Assembly: GCA_032229975.1 (NCBI GenBank)
Contig: JAVXVG010000035.1
Coordinates: forward strand, 55,405-119,404
DNA length: 64,000 bases
Source of the DNA: JAIVGV01 sp032229975
GTDB lineage: Bacteria; Acidobacteriota; Blastocatellia; Pyrinomonadales; Pyrinomonadaceae
Direction of reading: 5' to 3'
The notes beneath the pieces were generated by a model. The model saw only the letters and a list, made by a program, of their open reading frames with translations, did no database searches and was not told the origin of the DNA. This document shows, piece by piece, positions 44,880 to 52,994 of the stretch. Every line of letters starts with the position of its first letter. The stretch's first letter is position 1. The position numbers were made by a program, and so were the translations under genes.

Positions 44880-44952
44880 ATGAAGTCGGAATGATGAACG
44901 ATGAAGTATGAGCGATCCATCTACACTTCATCGTTCATCGTTCCGACTTCAT
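44880..44952. repeat. Intercistronic palindrome of GATGAAC-type heptamers
   Basis: Arms of 28 bp (44880-44907 and 44925-44952) pair with a single mismatch. The units resemble GATGAAC/GATGAAG heptamers. The element occupies the 79-bp gap between the ATPase and permease genes and just touches the ATPase stop codon. Confidence 0.85.
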
Positions 44953-45614
44953 ACTTTTATCAACTGTCGCTCATGCAATTCGTAGCGTGCGGGGAGGCGT
45001 GCGGCGAGTTCGAGACTATGCGTGACGACAATAAGGATGGTCTGTTGCCTTTCGTGAAGTTGCAGGAGAAGCGAGGCGATGCGCGCGGCGGATTCTCCGT
45101 CGAGATTGCCGGTCGGCTCGTCGCAGAGCAGCAGCGCGGGCTCGCGTATGAGCGCGCGCGCGAGGGCCGCACGTTGCTTCTCGCCGCCGGAGAGTTCGCC
45201 GGGCAGATGTTCGAGTCGATCAGTTAAGCCGACTTGTTCGAGCAGAGAGCGTGCGCGTTCGATGTCGTCGCCGCGCGTGCCTGAGACGAGCGTGGGCGCG
45301 AGGACGTTTTCGAGCACGGTGCACTGCGGCAGCAGACAGTGATCCTGAAAGACGAAACCGATCTCCTTGTTGCGAAAGGCGGCGAGCTTGCGCTCCGACA
45401 ACGTGAAGGGATCGCGCCCGTCGAGCGTGACCGCGCCGGAGGTCGGCGGCTCAAGCGCGCCGACGACGTAGAGCAGCGTTGACTTGCCACTGCCCGAAGG
45501 GCCCGTCACGGCTATCGCCTCGCCGCGCCGCAAGGTCAAACTCACATTCGAGAGGATGGCGAGCGCGCCGCGCGGCGTCGGGTACTCCTTCGATAGATTT
45601 TTTACTTCGAGCAA
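44949..45614 (-). CDS. ABC transporter ATP-binding protein (LolD/MacB type)
   Basis: The 221-residue ATPase has Walker A GPSGSGKS (residues 38-45), Q-loop FVFQDHCLLPQ, signature LSGGE (141-145), Walker B LLLCDEPTGNLD and switch His in VVTHS. The short length and FQDHCLLPQCTVLENV segment place it with LolD/MacB ATPases, which power lipoprotein release or mechanotransmission systems. The start is TTG at 45614 with GAGGG nine bases ahead. It lies 14 bp after the glycosyltransferase gene and upstream of the large FtsX-like permease. Confidence 0.92.
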   Translation of the reverse strand: MLEVKNLSKEYPTPRGALAILSNVSLTLRRGEAIAVTGPSGSGKSTLLYVVGALEPPTSGAVTLDGRDPFTLSERKLAAFRNKEIGFVFQDHCLLPQCTVLENVLAPTLVSGTRGDDIERARSLLEQVGLTDRLEHLPGELSGGEKQRAALARALIREPALLLCDEPTGNLDGESAARIASLLLQLHERQQTILIVVTHSLELAARLPARYELHERQLIKV

Positions 45615-45628
45615 ACGTGTCCGCCCTC

Positions 45629-46963
45629 TTAAACCTTCGCGCGACTCACTCCGTTTGTCGCGTCGCGCGCGACCGACTCGTAAACTTCAAGCGCGCGATC
45701 AGCCATGCGCGCGACCGAATAATGCGCGCGCACGCCCGCCGCTCCGGCGCGACCGAGTTCGTCGGCGCGCGCCGCATCGTTCTTGATCGCGAGTATTCCT
45801 TCGGCGAGAGCCTGCGGGTTGTCCGGTGCGACGAGCAAGCCGCCGCCCGTGCGTTCGATCACTTCGATGAACGCGCCGCGACGCGGGACGACTGTGGGCA
45901 CGCCGCACGCCATCGCTTCGAGGAGCGACAGGCCCTTCGGCTCGTCGTAGGTCGCCGGGAGCGAGAACACGTCGAGCCCGCGCAGGAAGTCTATCTTCTC
46001 GTCGCGTTCAAGCGCGCCGCGATAGTGAAACTCACCGGCGAGGCCGGCATCGCTCATCCCGCGCTCGATGCCGCGCAAATATTTCACATGTTCCGGCGCG
46101 AGGTAGCCACCGACTTCGAGTCGCGACCCGGCGAGATGCCCGCGCGCGCGCAAAATCTTGTAGCCTTCAGCGAGCACGTGCAGGCCCTTCTCCGGCGCGA
46201 CGCGACCGAAATAGCCGACGACGAACGACGCGTCGCGATCCTCATCTGTCGCTCGCTCGCGCGGCCTGTAACCTTCGAGGTTGATGCCGAGCGGGACGAT
46301 ACGCATCTTGTCGATTGGGATGTGGAGCAGCTCACGCATGAACTCTGCGTAATAGTCGCTGACGGCGATGAACAGATCGACGTGCGCGACGTTTGCGCGG
46401 ATGAGTTCAAGCGCGACGCGGCGATCTTCATCGGGCAGGTTCGCGATGAAGAGGTCTTCGCCTTGCAGCGTGACGCAGACGGGCCGCCCGCCGGTCGCCT
46501 CTCTGATCGGTTGCGCGAGGCTGATGAGCAGAGAGTTCGGGAGCACGATCAAGTCGGGCGCGGGCTCGTCGCGTAGCCACGCGACAAGTTTGTCGATCTC
46601 TTTACGCTGATGGCCCGCCTCACCTTTCAGCATCGAGACGGTGAGCGCGCCAAGCTGCGCGGGATCTACCGCAATCGAGCGACGCGAGGCGAGACGGATC
46701 GCTGTCGTCGAGTCCCACAGTCGATCAAGAAACTTCGGAGAGCTGCGAAACAGTGAGACGTGCTGTTCGAGATAAACGCTGATGCCGCCGAAGAAGACTC
46801 GATGCGCGCTCACGTTCGGCTCGTCCGTGCGCGTCGGCGTATAGACAGGCAGGAGCAGCACGTCGTGGCCGCGACGGATCAGTTCGGCGGCGAGCGCGTT
46901 GTCGCGCAGGCAAGAGCCGCAGTACATCTGCGCTGCGCCCGCCGTGATGGAGAGAATTTTCAT
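45629..46963 (-). CDS. GT4 family glycosyltransferase
   Basis: The 444-residue enzyme has the GT-B fold. Its N-terminal motif is AGAAQMYCGSCLRDN. The C-terminal nucleotide-sugar site carries GYFGRVAPEKGL and the EX7E retaining motif EPKGLSLLE. It transfers a sugar from an activated donor, probably onto a lipid or cell-surface acceptor in the cytoplasm or at the membrane. The ATG at 46963 is two bases after the stop of the aldehyde-dehydrogenase-like gene; the frame opens 26 codons further upstream in that gene. Operon position suggests it decorates the product of the preceding two enzymes. Confidence 0.9.
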   Translation of the reverse strand: MKILSITAGAAQMYCGSCLRDNALAAELIRRGHDVLLLPVYTPTRTDEPNVSAHRVFFGGISVYLEQHVSLFRSSPKFLDRLWDSTTAIRLASRRSIAVDPAQLGALTVSMLKGEAGHQRKEIDKLVAWLRDEPAPDLIVLPNSLLISLAQPIREATGGRPVCVTLQGEDLFIANLPDEDRRVALELIRANVAHVDLFIAVSDYYAEFMRELLHIPIDKMRIVPLGINLEGYRPRERATDEDRDASFVVGYFGRVAPEKGLHVLAEGYKILRARGHLAGSRLEVGGYLAPEHVKYLRGIERGMSDAGLAGEFHYRGALERDEKIDFLRGLDVFSLPATYDEPKGLSLLEAMACGVPTVVPRRGAFIEVIERTGGGLLVAPDNPQALAEGILAIKNDAARADELGRAGAAGVRAHYSVARMADRALEVYESVARDATNGVSRAKV

Positions 46964-46965
46964 CT

Positions 46966-48423
46966 TCAGGCGACGGCCCTTTGGAAGGCGCGGCGCGCGT
47001 AGAGGTGCTCGAAGAGATTGCCCTCGTGCGGCTGATCCCAACAGAGTTGGTTCGTCCTGATCGCGCCGACGTTCAGCCGATCAACGTGCGGCGACGCGAG
47101 CAGTCGCGCGATCAACTCTTCATCGCGCGTGATGGCCGTGACGACGAGGCTCGCGCCGAGCGCAGAGGGCAACTCATCTTCATTAACTTTCACGACACTC
47201 GCGAACGGAAACAGAAACTCGCGATTCGCCAGCGCGTGCGCCGGACTCTCGCAGAGCACGACGGTCGGGAGCAAATACGTCGAGCCCTGCCATTCGACGA
47301 GGCGGCCGTCGCCATGCTCTCCAACACTCGCGCGATTGACGGCGTTGCGTTTCTCGGCAGTCACGTCGCGCGCGCCCGATTGCGCGAGCCCTTCGTCGAT
47401 CAACGCGTCGATGCGCGCCGCAACGTTCGCGTCGGCGAACGGAGCGAGCTGCGCGTCTTCGTCTTCGGCGGCGCGCGGCTGAACTTGCGCGAAGCGTTCG
47501 GCGAGCGCACGGGCGATCTCTTCGGCGTGGGCCGTCGTCCAGATGCCGGAAGCGTTGACGCAGGAGCGACCGCCGTTGTCGAGGATCGATGCGGCCATCA
47601 CGTCGATGTAATCTTCCCATTCGTCTGCGCAGTCCGCGCCGATGACGATCTTGCTATAGCCGGGCCCGTGGACTTCGACACGCGCATCATCACGCCACGG
47701 CGCAGTTGAACTCGTATCGCCGAAGACCATGCCGCGCCCCGTCGAGAGAAGAATCTCCTGCGCGCCCGCGTGGCTCGTCGGGTAATAACTGAAGGCTGCG
47801 GGCGGCGCGCCCGCTTTGATGAAGGCTTGAATGATGCGATAGGGCGTCCACGGCTCCGCGCCGCCGGGCTTTAAGACGAGCGGCGTCTTGAGCGCGAGGG
47901 CCGGTGTCCAGAGCGTGTGCACGCCGGGCGAGTTCGAGGGCAGCACGACGCCGAGCGAATTAGCGCGCGGAAAAAAACTGACGGTCTGCCCGGCGACCTC
48001 TCCATAGCCGCGATCCATCGCATCGAGCGGCAGGCTGCGCGTGAGGCCGGTGATCACGGTACGCATCTCTGCGAGCACGCCGCGCACCTTCTCCATGTTG
48101 CGCCGCGCCATCACAAACGGCAGACCCGTCGTCGCTGAAACTTGTTCGACGTAGTCTTGCGGCGACTGTGCCTCGTCGCCGATGGACAACTCGTCGCGCG
48201 CGAAAATCTCCGCCGCGCGTTCGCTCAAAGAGATCAACTCTTCGGTCGTGAACGCTGCCAACGCGCGACGCGCAGGTTCTTGATCGATCAGATCGCGCCG
48301 GATGAGACCGACGTTTGCCTGACTGATCTCGACTACGGACGCACGAGTTCGTTGATGCGCGACGCGCAACGTGTCGAGACTTTTATACGGCTGGCCTTTG
48401 CGGAGGAGCGGGATGTGCAACAT
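46966..48423 (-). CDS. Aldehyde dehydrogenase superfamily protein, possibly acyl reductase
   Basis: The 485-residue product has the core of an NAD(P)-dependent aldehyde dehydrogenase: Asn164 in LPSNSPG (oxyanion), Lys185 in LKPGG, Glu250 in VEVHGPG and the catalytic Cys288 in NGGRSCVNASG. The N-terminal 100 residues are not typical of ordinary aldehyde dehydrogenases. Because the preceding gene encodes a LuxE/PaaK-like acyl-activating enzyme, it may instead reduce an activated acyl group to an aldehyde, as LuxC does; this is inference. The start is ATG 48423 or ATG 48456; the first fits better, neither has a clear Shine-Dalgarno. Confidence 0.85.
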   Translation of the reverse strand: MLHIPLLRKGQPYKSLDTLRVAHQRTRASVVEISQANVGLIRRDLIDQEPARRALAAFTTEELISLSERAAEIFARDELSIGDEAQSPQDYVEQVSATTGLPFVMARRNMEKVRGVLAEMRTVITGLTRSLPLDAMDRGYGEVAGQTVSFFPRANSLGVVLPSNSPGVHTLWTPALALKTPLVLKPGGAEPWTPYRIIQAFIKAGAPPAAFSYYPTSHAGAQEILLSTGRGMVFGDTSSTAPWRDDARVEVHGPGYSKIVIGADCADEWEDYIDVMAASILDNGGRSCVNASGIWTTAHAEEIARALAERFAQVQPRAAEDEDAQLAPFADANVAARIDALIDEGLAQSGARDVTAEKRNAVNRASVGEHGDGRLVEWQGSTYLLPTVVLCESPAHALANREFLFPFASVVKVNEDELPSALGASLVVTAITRDEELIARLLASPHVDRLNVGAIRTNQLCWDQPHEGNLFEHLYARRAFQRAVA

Positions 48424-48453
48424 GGTTCGATTGCGGAACGAAGAGGATTTAAT

Positions 48454-48530
48454 CATTGATTTATTGATTCATTTACTCATTGGCTAACTAATGTACTGCT
48501 TCAATGAATCAATGGATCAATGAATCAATG
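48454..48530. repeat. Imperfect palindrome of AATGAATC octamers
   Basis: AATGAATC/AATGGATC units at about 48500-48530 mirror TGATTTATTGATTCATT at about 48454-48482. The arms match imperfectly. The element fills the gap between the LuxE/PaaK-like and aldehyde-dehydrogenase-like genes and overlaps the alternative start of the latter. Confidence 0.75.
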
Positions 48531-48537
48531 ACCAAAT

Positions 48538-49629
48538 CTAATAGACTCCTTCGACGACCGTCGTCTGAAGGCGCGAGAAGGGCCGGACGTTGCGCGCGCC
48601 GTCCCAGGGGAAGAGCGCGTAGGGCGGCTCGCGCTCAGCTTCGTCGCGTTCGAGGAAGCGTGGCATGAAGAATTCGCGCGTCAAGGTCGTCAAACGCACA
48701 CGGCCGGTCGCGCCGTATTCGACGACACGATCAGGGTTATCAGGATCGACGACTTCGATCATCGCGCGCGGGCAGGGCGGGTAGTAGATGACGGCGTAGT
48801 TATCTTCCGCGAGTCGCGGCTTGGAGACGGCGAGACCCATCAAGGTGTTGCCGTAGGTTGGCTGGAAGTGGACGCCGTCGAGCAACTCTTCAACGGCGAA
48901 GCGATGAAACTGCGGCGTCATCTCCGTGCCTCCGCAGAAGACGCCTTTGATCCCTAACTTTTTCAGAGAGACTTTTTCGCAGAGGGCCTCCAACAACTTC
49001 GGCGTTGTGAAGAGACATTGAATGTTCTCGTGCGCGCGAAGGAGCGTCAGAGCCTGTTCGACGACGTGCTGCTTGTAGCCTTCGGCTTGCTTCGGCTGGC
49101 CCGACTTCAAGAGCTTGATGACCCAACGCGGATCGAGATCGACCATGAAGCAGATGCCGCCGCGATGCTGCGCGAGATGTTCGATGGCGAGACGCAGGCG
49201 ACGCGGGCCGGAGGGGCCCACCATCAACCAGTCCGCGCCTTTCGGGAATGCCTCGTCGGAGAGTTGCTCGCTGAACGCCTCGTAATCGGTGCGGAAGTCT
49301 TCGATGTTGATCCGACTCTTGGGCACGCCGGTTGAGCCGCCGGTCTCGAAGACGAAGACGGGGCGATCCTTGTAGGCGCGCGGAACCCAGCGACGCACGG
49401 GGCCACCACGCAAGTGTTCGTCGTGAAAGAAGCCGAAGCGCGCGAGGTCTGCGTAAGATTTGATCTCGCGTCGCGGATCGAAGTCGAGTTCGCGCGCGCG
49501 CTCCAACCAGTAGTCGCAGCCCGTCGCGGGATCGAAGTGCCACGCGACGATCTCGCGCGTCCACGCATCAAGCCGTTCTCGCGCGACTTCAATCTTTACT
49601 TGCAATTCGTCTTTGTTAGCGACCGGCAT
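48538..49629 (-). CDS. LuxE/PaaK-like acyl-adenylating enzyme
   Basis: The 363-residue protein belongs to the adenylate-forming superfamily. The phosphate-binding loop is FETGGSTGVPKS (residues 95-106). Further core pieces are FCGGTEMTPQF, QPTYGNTLMG and the C-terminal GATGRVRLTTLTRE. Length and motif spacing fit LuxE acyl-protein synthetase or phenylacetate-CoA ligase relatives better than fatty acyl-CoA ligases of 500 or more residues. It should activate a carboxylic acid with ATP. It is first in an operon with an aldehyde-dehydrogenase-like enzyme, GT4 and an ABC transporter. The substrate is unknown. Confidence 0.85.
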   Translation of the reverse strand: MPVANKDELQVKIEVARERLDAWTREIVAWHFDPATGCDYWLERARELDFDPRREIKSYADLARFGFFHDEHLRGGPVRRWVPRAYKDRPVFVFETGGSTGVPKSRINIEDFRTDYEAFSEQLSDEAFPKGADWLMVGPSGPRRLRLAIEHLAQHRGGICFMVDLDPRWVIKLLKSGQPKQAEGYKQHVVEQALTLLRAHENIQCLFTTPKLLEALCEKVSLKKLGIKGVFCGGTEMTPQFHRFAVEELLDGVHFQPTYGNTLMGLAVSKPRLAEDNYAVIYYPPCPRAMIEVVDPDNPDRVVEYGATGRVRLTTLTREFFMPRFLERDEAEREPPYALFPWDGARNVRPFSRLQTTVVEGVY

Positions 49630-49671
49630 GATGCGCGAAGTTTACAAACCTAATTGGATAGAGCGCAAACG

Positions 49672-49701
49672 AAAACCCGCCGGGAGTTACGTCCCGGCGG
49701 G
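49672..49701 (-). terminator. Rho-independent terminator after the DUF4097-HEAT gene
   Basis: A perfect 10-bp stem (49676-49685 with 49692-49701) with a six-base loop is followed on the minus strand by TTTTCGTTT. It lies about 85 bp past the stop of the DUF4097-HEAT gene and ends the sigma/anti-sigma operon. Confidence 0.85.
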
Positions 49702-49785
49702 CTCTCAAGTTTCGATTAACGACTACGGTCGCGCATCGTCGCGCCGCGTCGTGTCTGAGATTCTACGTCGCGACGCATGGCGCGT

Positions 49786-51624
49786 TCAGAAAGTTCTGAC
49801 GCGCTCGCTGCCCAACTGTTCGAGCATCCGGTCGGCCTCCTGCGGATCGATCTTTCTGAGCAGCACGAGCGTGTTTAAGGTCGTCGAGTCGTTCCAGCCG
49901 CGCCGGTAGTTCAACAGGATCAACTGACGCGCCTTCTCGACGAGGCGCGACTTCAACCCTGTGTCGTTCAGTTCGACGAGACCCTTGAGCGCGTGATACT
50001 GCATCGACTGCGATTCGTCTTCGAGATAACCGACGAACAACTCGCGAAGCTCCGTGCGCTCGCGTATGCGACTCGTCAAAGCATCGAGCGCGATGGCGCG
50101 CACCATCCGCTTCTGATCGCTGCGTGCGGCGTTCAAGAGCAGATCATAAACTTCCGCGTTATCGACCTTCGCGGCGAGAGCACGAGCGGCACGCGCGCGA
50201 ACGATCTCCTTCTCATCACTCTTGAGCGCGTCGGTCATCGCGCGCATCACGCTTGGATCGTCAACGTGCTTTGAGAGCGCGCCGATGATGGTCGAGCGGA
50301 TCACGTCCTTCTTCTCCGTGGCGAGGATGCGAAGCAGACGGTCGCGCACGCTCTTGTCGTCGGCCCAGCGACGCGCGACCGCAGAGGCGGCGGTCATGCG
50401 CGCAGCGTCGTTCTTGCCAGATTCGAGCAGGCGCAGGTAGGCGTCGCGCACTTCCGTTTCGTTCGCGTAAGGCACGAGTTCGCGTGCGGCGGTCAACATC
50501 ACGACGGTGTTCTGCTCATCGTTCAATGCTTCGACGAAGGCGCGGCGCACCTGCGGGTTCGAGACGTAGAGCGAGAGATCGCTCATGGTCTGGTTGCGCG
50601 CTTGGGTGCGGTCGGAAGCCTTGAGCGTGGTGAGCATCTCGGCGACGGTCTGGCCCTTTGCGAGCCGGACGCTGCCGCTCACGTCGCTTACAGTCAAGGG
50701 CACGCCGCCCGTGCCGACCTTCGCGCGAAAATCAGAGCGCGACATCTCGCCTTCGACCGAGACGTTCGGCAACTCGACGTAAACCTTTCCCTTGACGCCG
50801 CTCGTCTGGAGCTGCGCGTTCACGTCTTCGATGAAGCGCAACGTGACGCGTCCCGCGACGTTCGACACGCTCACGCCGCGACCCGATAAGCGCGCGAGGG
50901 CCATCGAGACCGAGCCGGAGACGTTTGTGATCTCCGCGCTGCCCGCCGCCTGCGCGATGCCGACGCGACCTGCCACGTGATCGAGTTTCACCGTGCCGTC
51001 TAACTCGCCGACTCTCATGTTGTCGCGCATGTTCGTCGCGACGAGGTTTGAGCGGCGCGGGATGATGAGATGAATGGTGTGGCGCGTGCCGTCCGAGAAG
51101 TCGCCTTCGCCTCTGCGTTCAACTCCGCGAATGGAGAGACTCGAAGAGGTCTGCTCAACCGTGAGCTTGCGCGGATTCGCATCATAGGAATAACTCTTGA
51201 TGACGACTTCCGCGCTGTTGCCTTCAGTCGTATCTATCGTGACCGCGCCGTCGATGTTCGAGAGTTCGACGCGCGCCCCCGGAGAGAGTTGATAGGTCTG
51301 TCGCAACTCTTCACGCTCGGCCTGCTCGCGGTCGTCGCCGAACCAGAAGTCTTCGCCGCCGTAGTTGAAATTGAAGTTGAAGTCGAAGTTGGGAACGTCA
51401 ATCGGCGGTAGCGGCGGGATCGGAATTTCCATTGACGGGATGTTGATCTGAAGGTCGGGCAGATTGATCGCGACGGGCGCGATCCTGCCGAGATCGACTT
51501 TGACTTCCGGTTGCGCCACGACGCGCGGTGTCGCGCGCTCACCTTGCGCCCGCGCCGCCTGTGGCGCGAGTGCGCAAGAGACTACGGCGATTGAGAGGAC
51601 GATCTTTGCGAGCTTGGTTCTCAT
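49786..51624 (-). CDS. Secreted DUF4097 beta-repeat protein fused to HEAT repeats
   Basis: The 612-residue product starts at an ATG with AAGGAG nine bases ahead and has a signal peptide (residues 1-26). Residues about 45-90 are Ile/Pro-rich and end in the alternating FDFNFNFNYGG. A DUF4097-type beta-helix region covers about 115-320, with repeated VSGSVSM, VAGRVTL and VSGSVRL turns. From about 335 to the end, alpha-helical HEAT-like repeats follow (NTVVMLTAARELV, ARMTAASAVARRW, DVIRSTIIGALSK, VRARAARALAAK). HEAT repeats bind proteins, so this may link a surface or periplasmic beta structure to partners. It is the last gene of the sigma-factor operon. Confidence 0.87.
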   Translation of the reverse strand: MRTKLAKIVLSIAVVSCALAPQAARAQGERATPRVVAQPEVKVDLGRIAPVAINLPDLQINIPSMEIPIPPLPPIDVPNFDFNFNFNYGGEDFWFGDDREQAEREELRQTYQLSPGARVELSNIDGAVTIDTTEGNSAEVVIKSYSYDANPRKLTVEQTSSSLSIRGVERRGEGDFSDGTRHTIHLIIPRRSNLVATNMRDNMRVGELDGTVKLDHVAGRVGIAQAAGSAEITNVSGSVSMALARLSGRGVSVSNVAGRVTLRFIEDVNAQLQTSGVKGKVYVELPNVSVEGEMSRSDFRAKVGTGGVPLTVSDVSGSVRLAKGQTVAEMLTTLKASDRTQARNQTMSDLSLYVSNPQVRRAFVEALNDEQNTVVMLTAARELVPYANETEVRDAYLRLLESGKNDAARMTAASAVARRWADDKSVRDRLLRILATEKKDVIRSTIIGALSKHVDDPSVMRAMTDALKSDEKEIVRARAARALAAKVDNAEVYDLLLNAARSDQKRMVRAIALDALTSRIRERTELRELFVGYLEDESQSMQYHALKGLVELNDTGLKSRLVEKARQLILLNYRRGWNDSTTLNTLVLLRKIDPQEADRMLEQLGSERVRTF

Positions 51625-51655
51625 CTATGGACACTCCTTACATCAGGGCGCGCGG

Positions 51656-52936
51656 TTACTGGCAGGCGGGCATCGCGCCCGTGAGCTTCGAGAGCCGGAC
51701 TGACTGGCTAAACGAGTCGAGCGTGATCTGCGCGTGACCGTCGCCGTGGCGCGCTTCCAATCGTCGGCTCGCTTGCGAGTTCGTGTTCGCGGATGTGCCG
51801 CGCACGTCGAAGTCCGTCACGGCGTCGCTGTTGTAGGACATCAGGTTCGCGGTGAAGCCGGGCGAGCCGTCGGGGATCGACATCGTCACCTTGCCCTCCA
51901 TCGACTTCAAACGATAGCGACCGTTCGGCGTGATTGCGCCGGTGAAGTTGATCGGAGAATCGGTGGTCGTCGCTTCCACATCGCCGCCGACGTTCGTCAA
52001 AATGATCTCGCCGCGCGAGGTGCTGGCGTCAACGCGCCCCTTGACGCATTGGACGTTGATGTTGCCGTTGATGGTCGTGGCGCGCACATCGCCCTGCGAG
52101 CGACGCACGCTGATGTTGCTCGAAGAGGCGACGACATAGATGAGACCGTCAACATCCTCGACGTTGACGTTGCCACTGCGCGTGCGGACTTCGAGCGAGC
52201 CGAGGTGACTCGCCGTGATGTCGCTGCTCCCGCTCAAGACCGAAACGGGGCCATCTATGCCGGAGACGTTCAAGTCGCCCGCGCGCACTTCGATGGTGTC
52301 GAGCGCGGCGTAGCGCGGCACTTTCACGTCGAGCGTGATGCCCTGATCGCTGCTCGCTCCACCGCCGATGCCGATCCCGATGCCGCGTCCGCCCGGTGTG
52401 GACGGCGTCTGAATCGTGATCTGTGGGATAGGCACGAGGATCACGCCGTTCTTCGCAGCCTCGTTGATCTGATCGCGCATCGCCTCTCTGGCCCTCTCCC
52501 GCTCGGCTTCGGGTGCGGTCGCGGGCCTCGGGTTCGGAGCAGGGTTGGTATTTGGTCGCGGCGCGGTCGCGGGCGCGGGCGGTGTCGCGCCGGTGTAAGG
52601 GCCGGGGCGTGTGCTGTGACCAACGACGGCGAGCGAGATGGCGGAGCGCGACTGCGGATCGGCGGTCATCTCGACTTGGATCGCTTCCGCGCCCTTCGTG
52701 CTCGAAGCGGAGGCTTCGACCGTGTCGCGATCCCAACCTGTCACCGTGATCCGCCCGTAACGATTGCTGATCGAGACGCGACTGCCGCGCTCTAACTTTA
52801 CGGAGACGTGACCCGATTGATTGCTCAAGGCGACCGTGCCTCCGCCTTCCTGCGCTGATGCGCCGAAGGGCGCGAGCGTCATGGATACGACGAGGGCCAG
52901 TGAGTTGATGATTGCTTTGATGGTTCTGCTCTTCAT
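51656..52936 (-). CDS. Secreted DUF4097 family beta-repeat protein
   Basis: The 426-residue protein has a signal peptide (about residues 1-28, ending ASAQ), an Ala/Pro/Asn-rich linker near 110-150 and a Gly-rich stretch GGRGIGIGIGGGASS near 184-198. DUF4097/adhesin-like short beta repeats follow (LNVSGIDGPVSVLSGSSDI, GNVNVEDVDGLIYV, GNINVQCVKGRVDAST). It lies 31 bp upstream of the DUF4097-HEAT gene and 58 bp after the anti-sigma gene. Its molecular role is unknown; it is most likely an envelope structural or sensory protein controlled with the sigma factor. Confidence 0.87.
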   Translation of the reverse strand: MKSRTIKAIINSLALVVSMTLAPFGASAQEGGGTVALSNQSGHVSVKLERGSRVSISNRYGRITVTGWDRDTVEASASSTKGAEAIQVEMTADPQSRSAISLAVVGHSTRPGPYTGATPPAPATAPRPNTNPAPNPRPATAPEAERERAREAMRDQINEAAKNGVILVPIPQITIQTPSTPGGRGIGIGIGGGASSDQGITLDVKVPRYAALDTIEVRAGDLNVSGIDGPVSVLSGSSDITASHLGSLEVRTRSGNVNVEDVDGLIYVVASSSNISVRRSQGDVRATTINGNINVQCVKGRVDASTSRGEIILTNVGGDVEATTTDSPINFTGAITPNGRYRLKSMEGKVTMSIPDGSPGFTANLMSYNSDAVTDFDVRGTSANTNSQASRRLEARHGDGHAQITLDSFSQSVRLSKLTGAMPACQ

Positions 52937-52994
52937 GTTCGTTAGCTACTCGTTTCTTCTTGAAGACTCGGAAAGCGTGGACTCGTCTCCCGAT

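Noticed and set aside
45479..46576. 365-codon plus-strand open frame antisense to the glycosyltransferase gene
   Set aside because: No motif, and the minus strand carries the EX7E and N-terminal GT4 motifs.
10576..48530. CRISPR-like array from the repeated intergenic sequences
   Set aside because: Repeats are short-period or palindromic, have no regular spacers and no cas genes are nearby.
46966..49629. Bioluminescence (luxCE) operon
   Set aside because: No luciferase (LuxA/LuxB) or LuxD; only the activating and reducing logic resembles LuxE/LuxC.
51734..52795. 353-codon open frame antisense to a DUF4097 gene
   Set aside because: Arg/Ala/Asp-rich mirror of a repetitive GC-rich gene with no start signal or motif.
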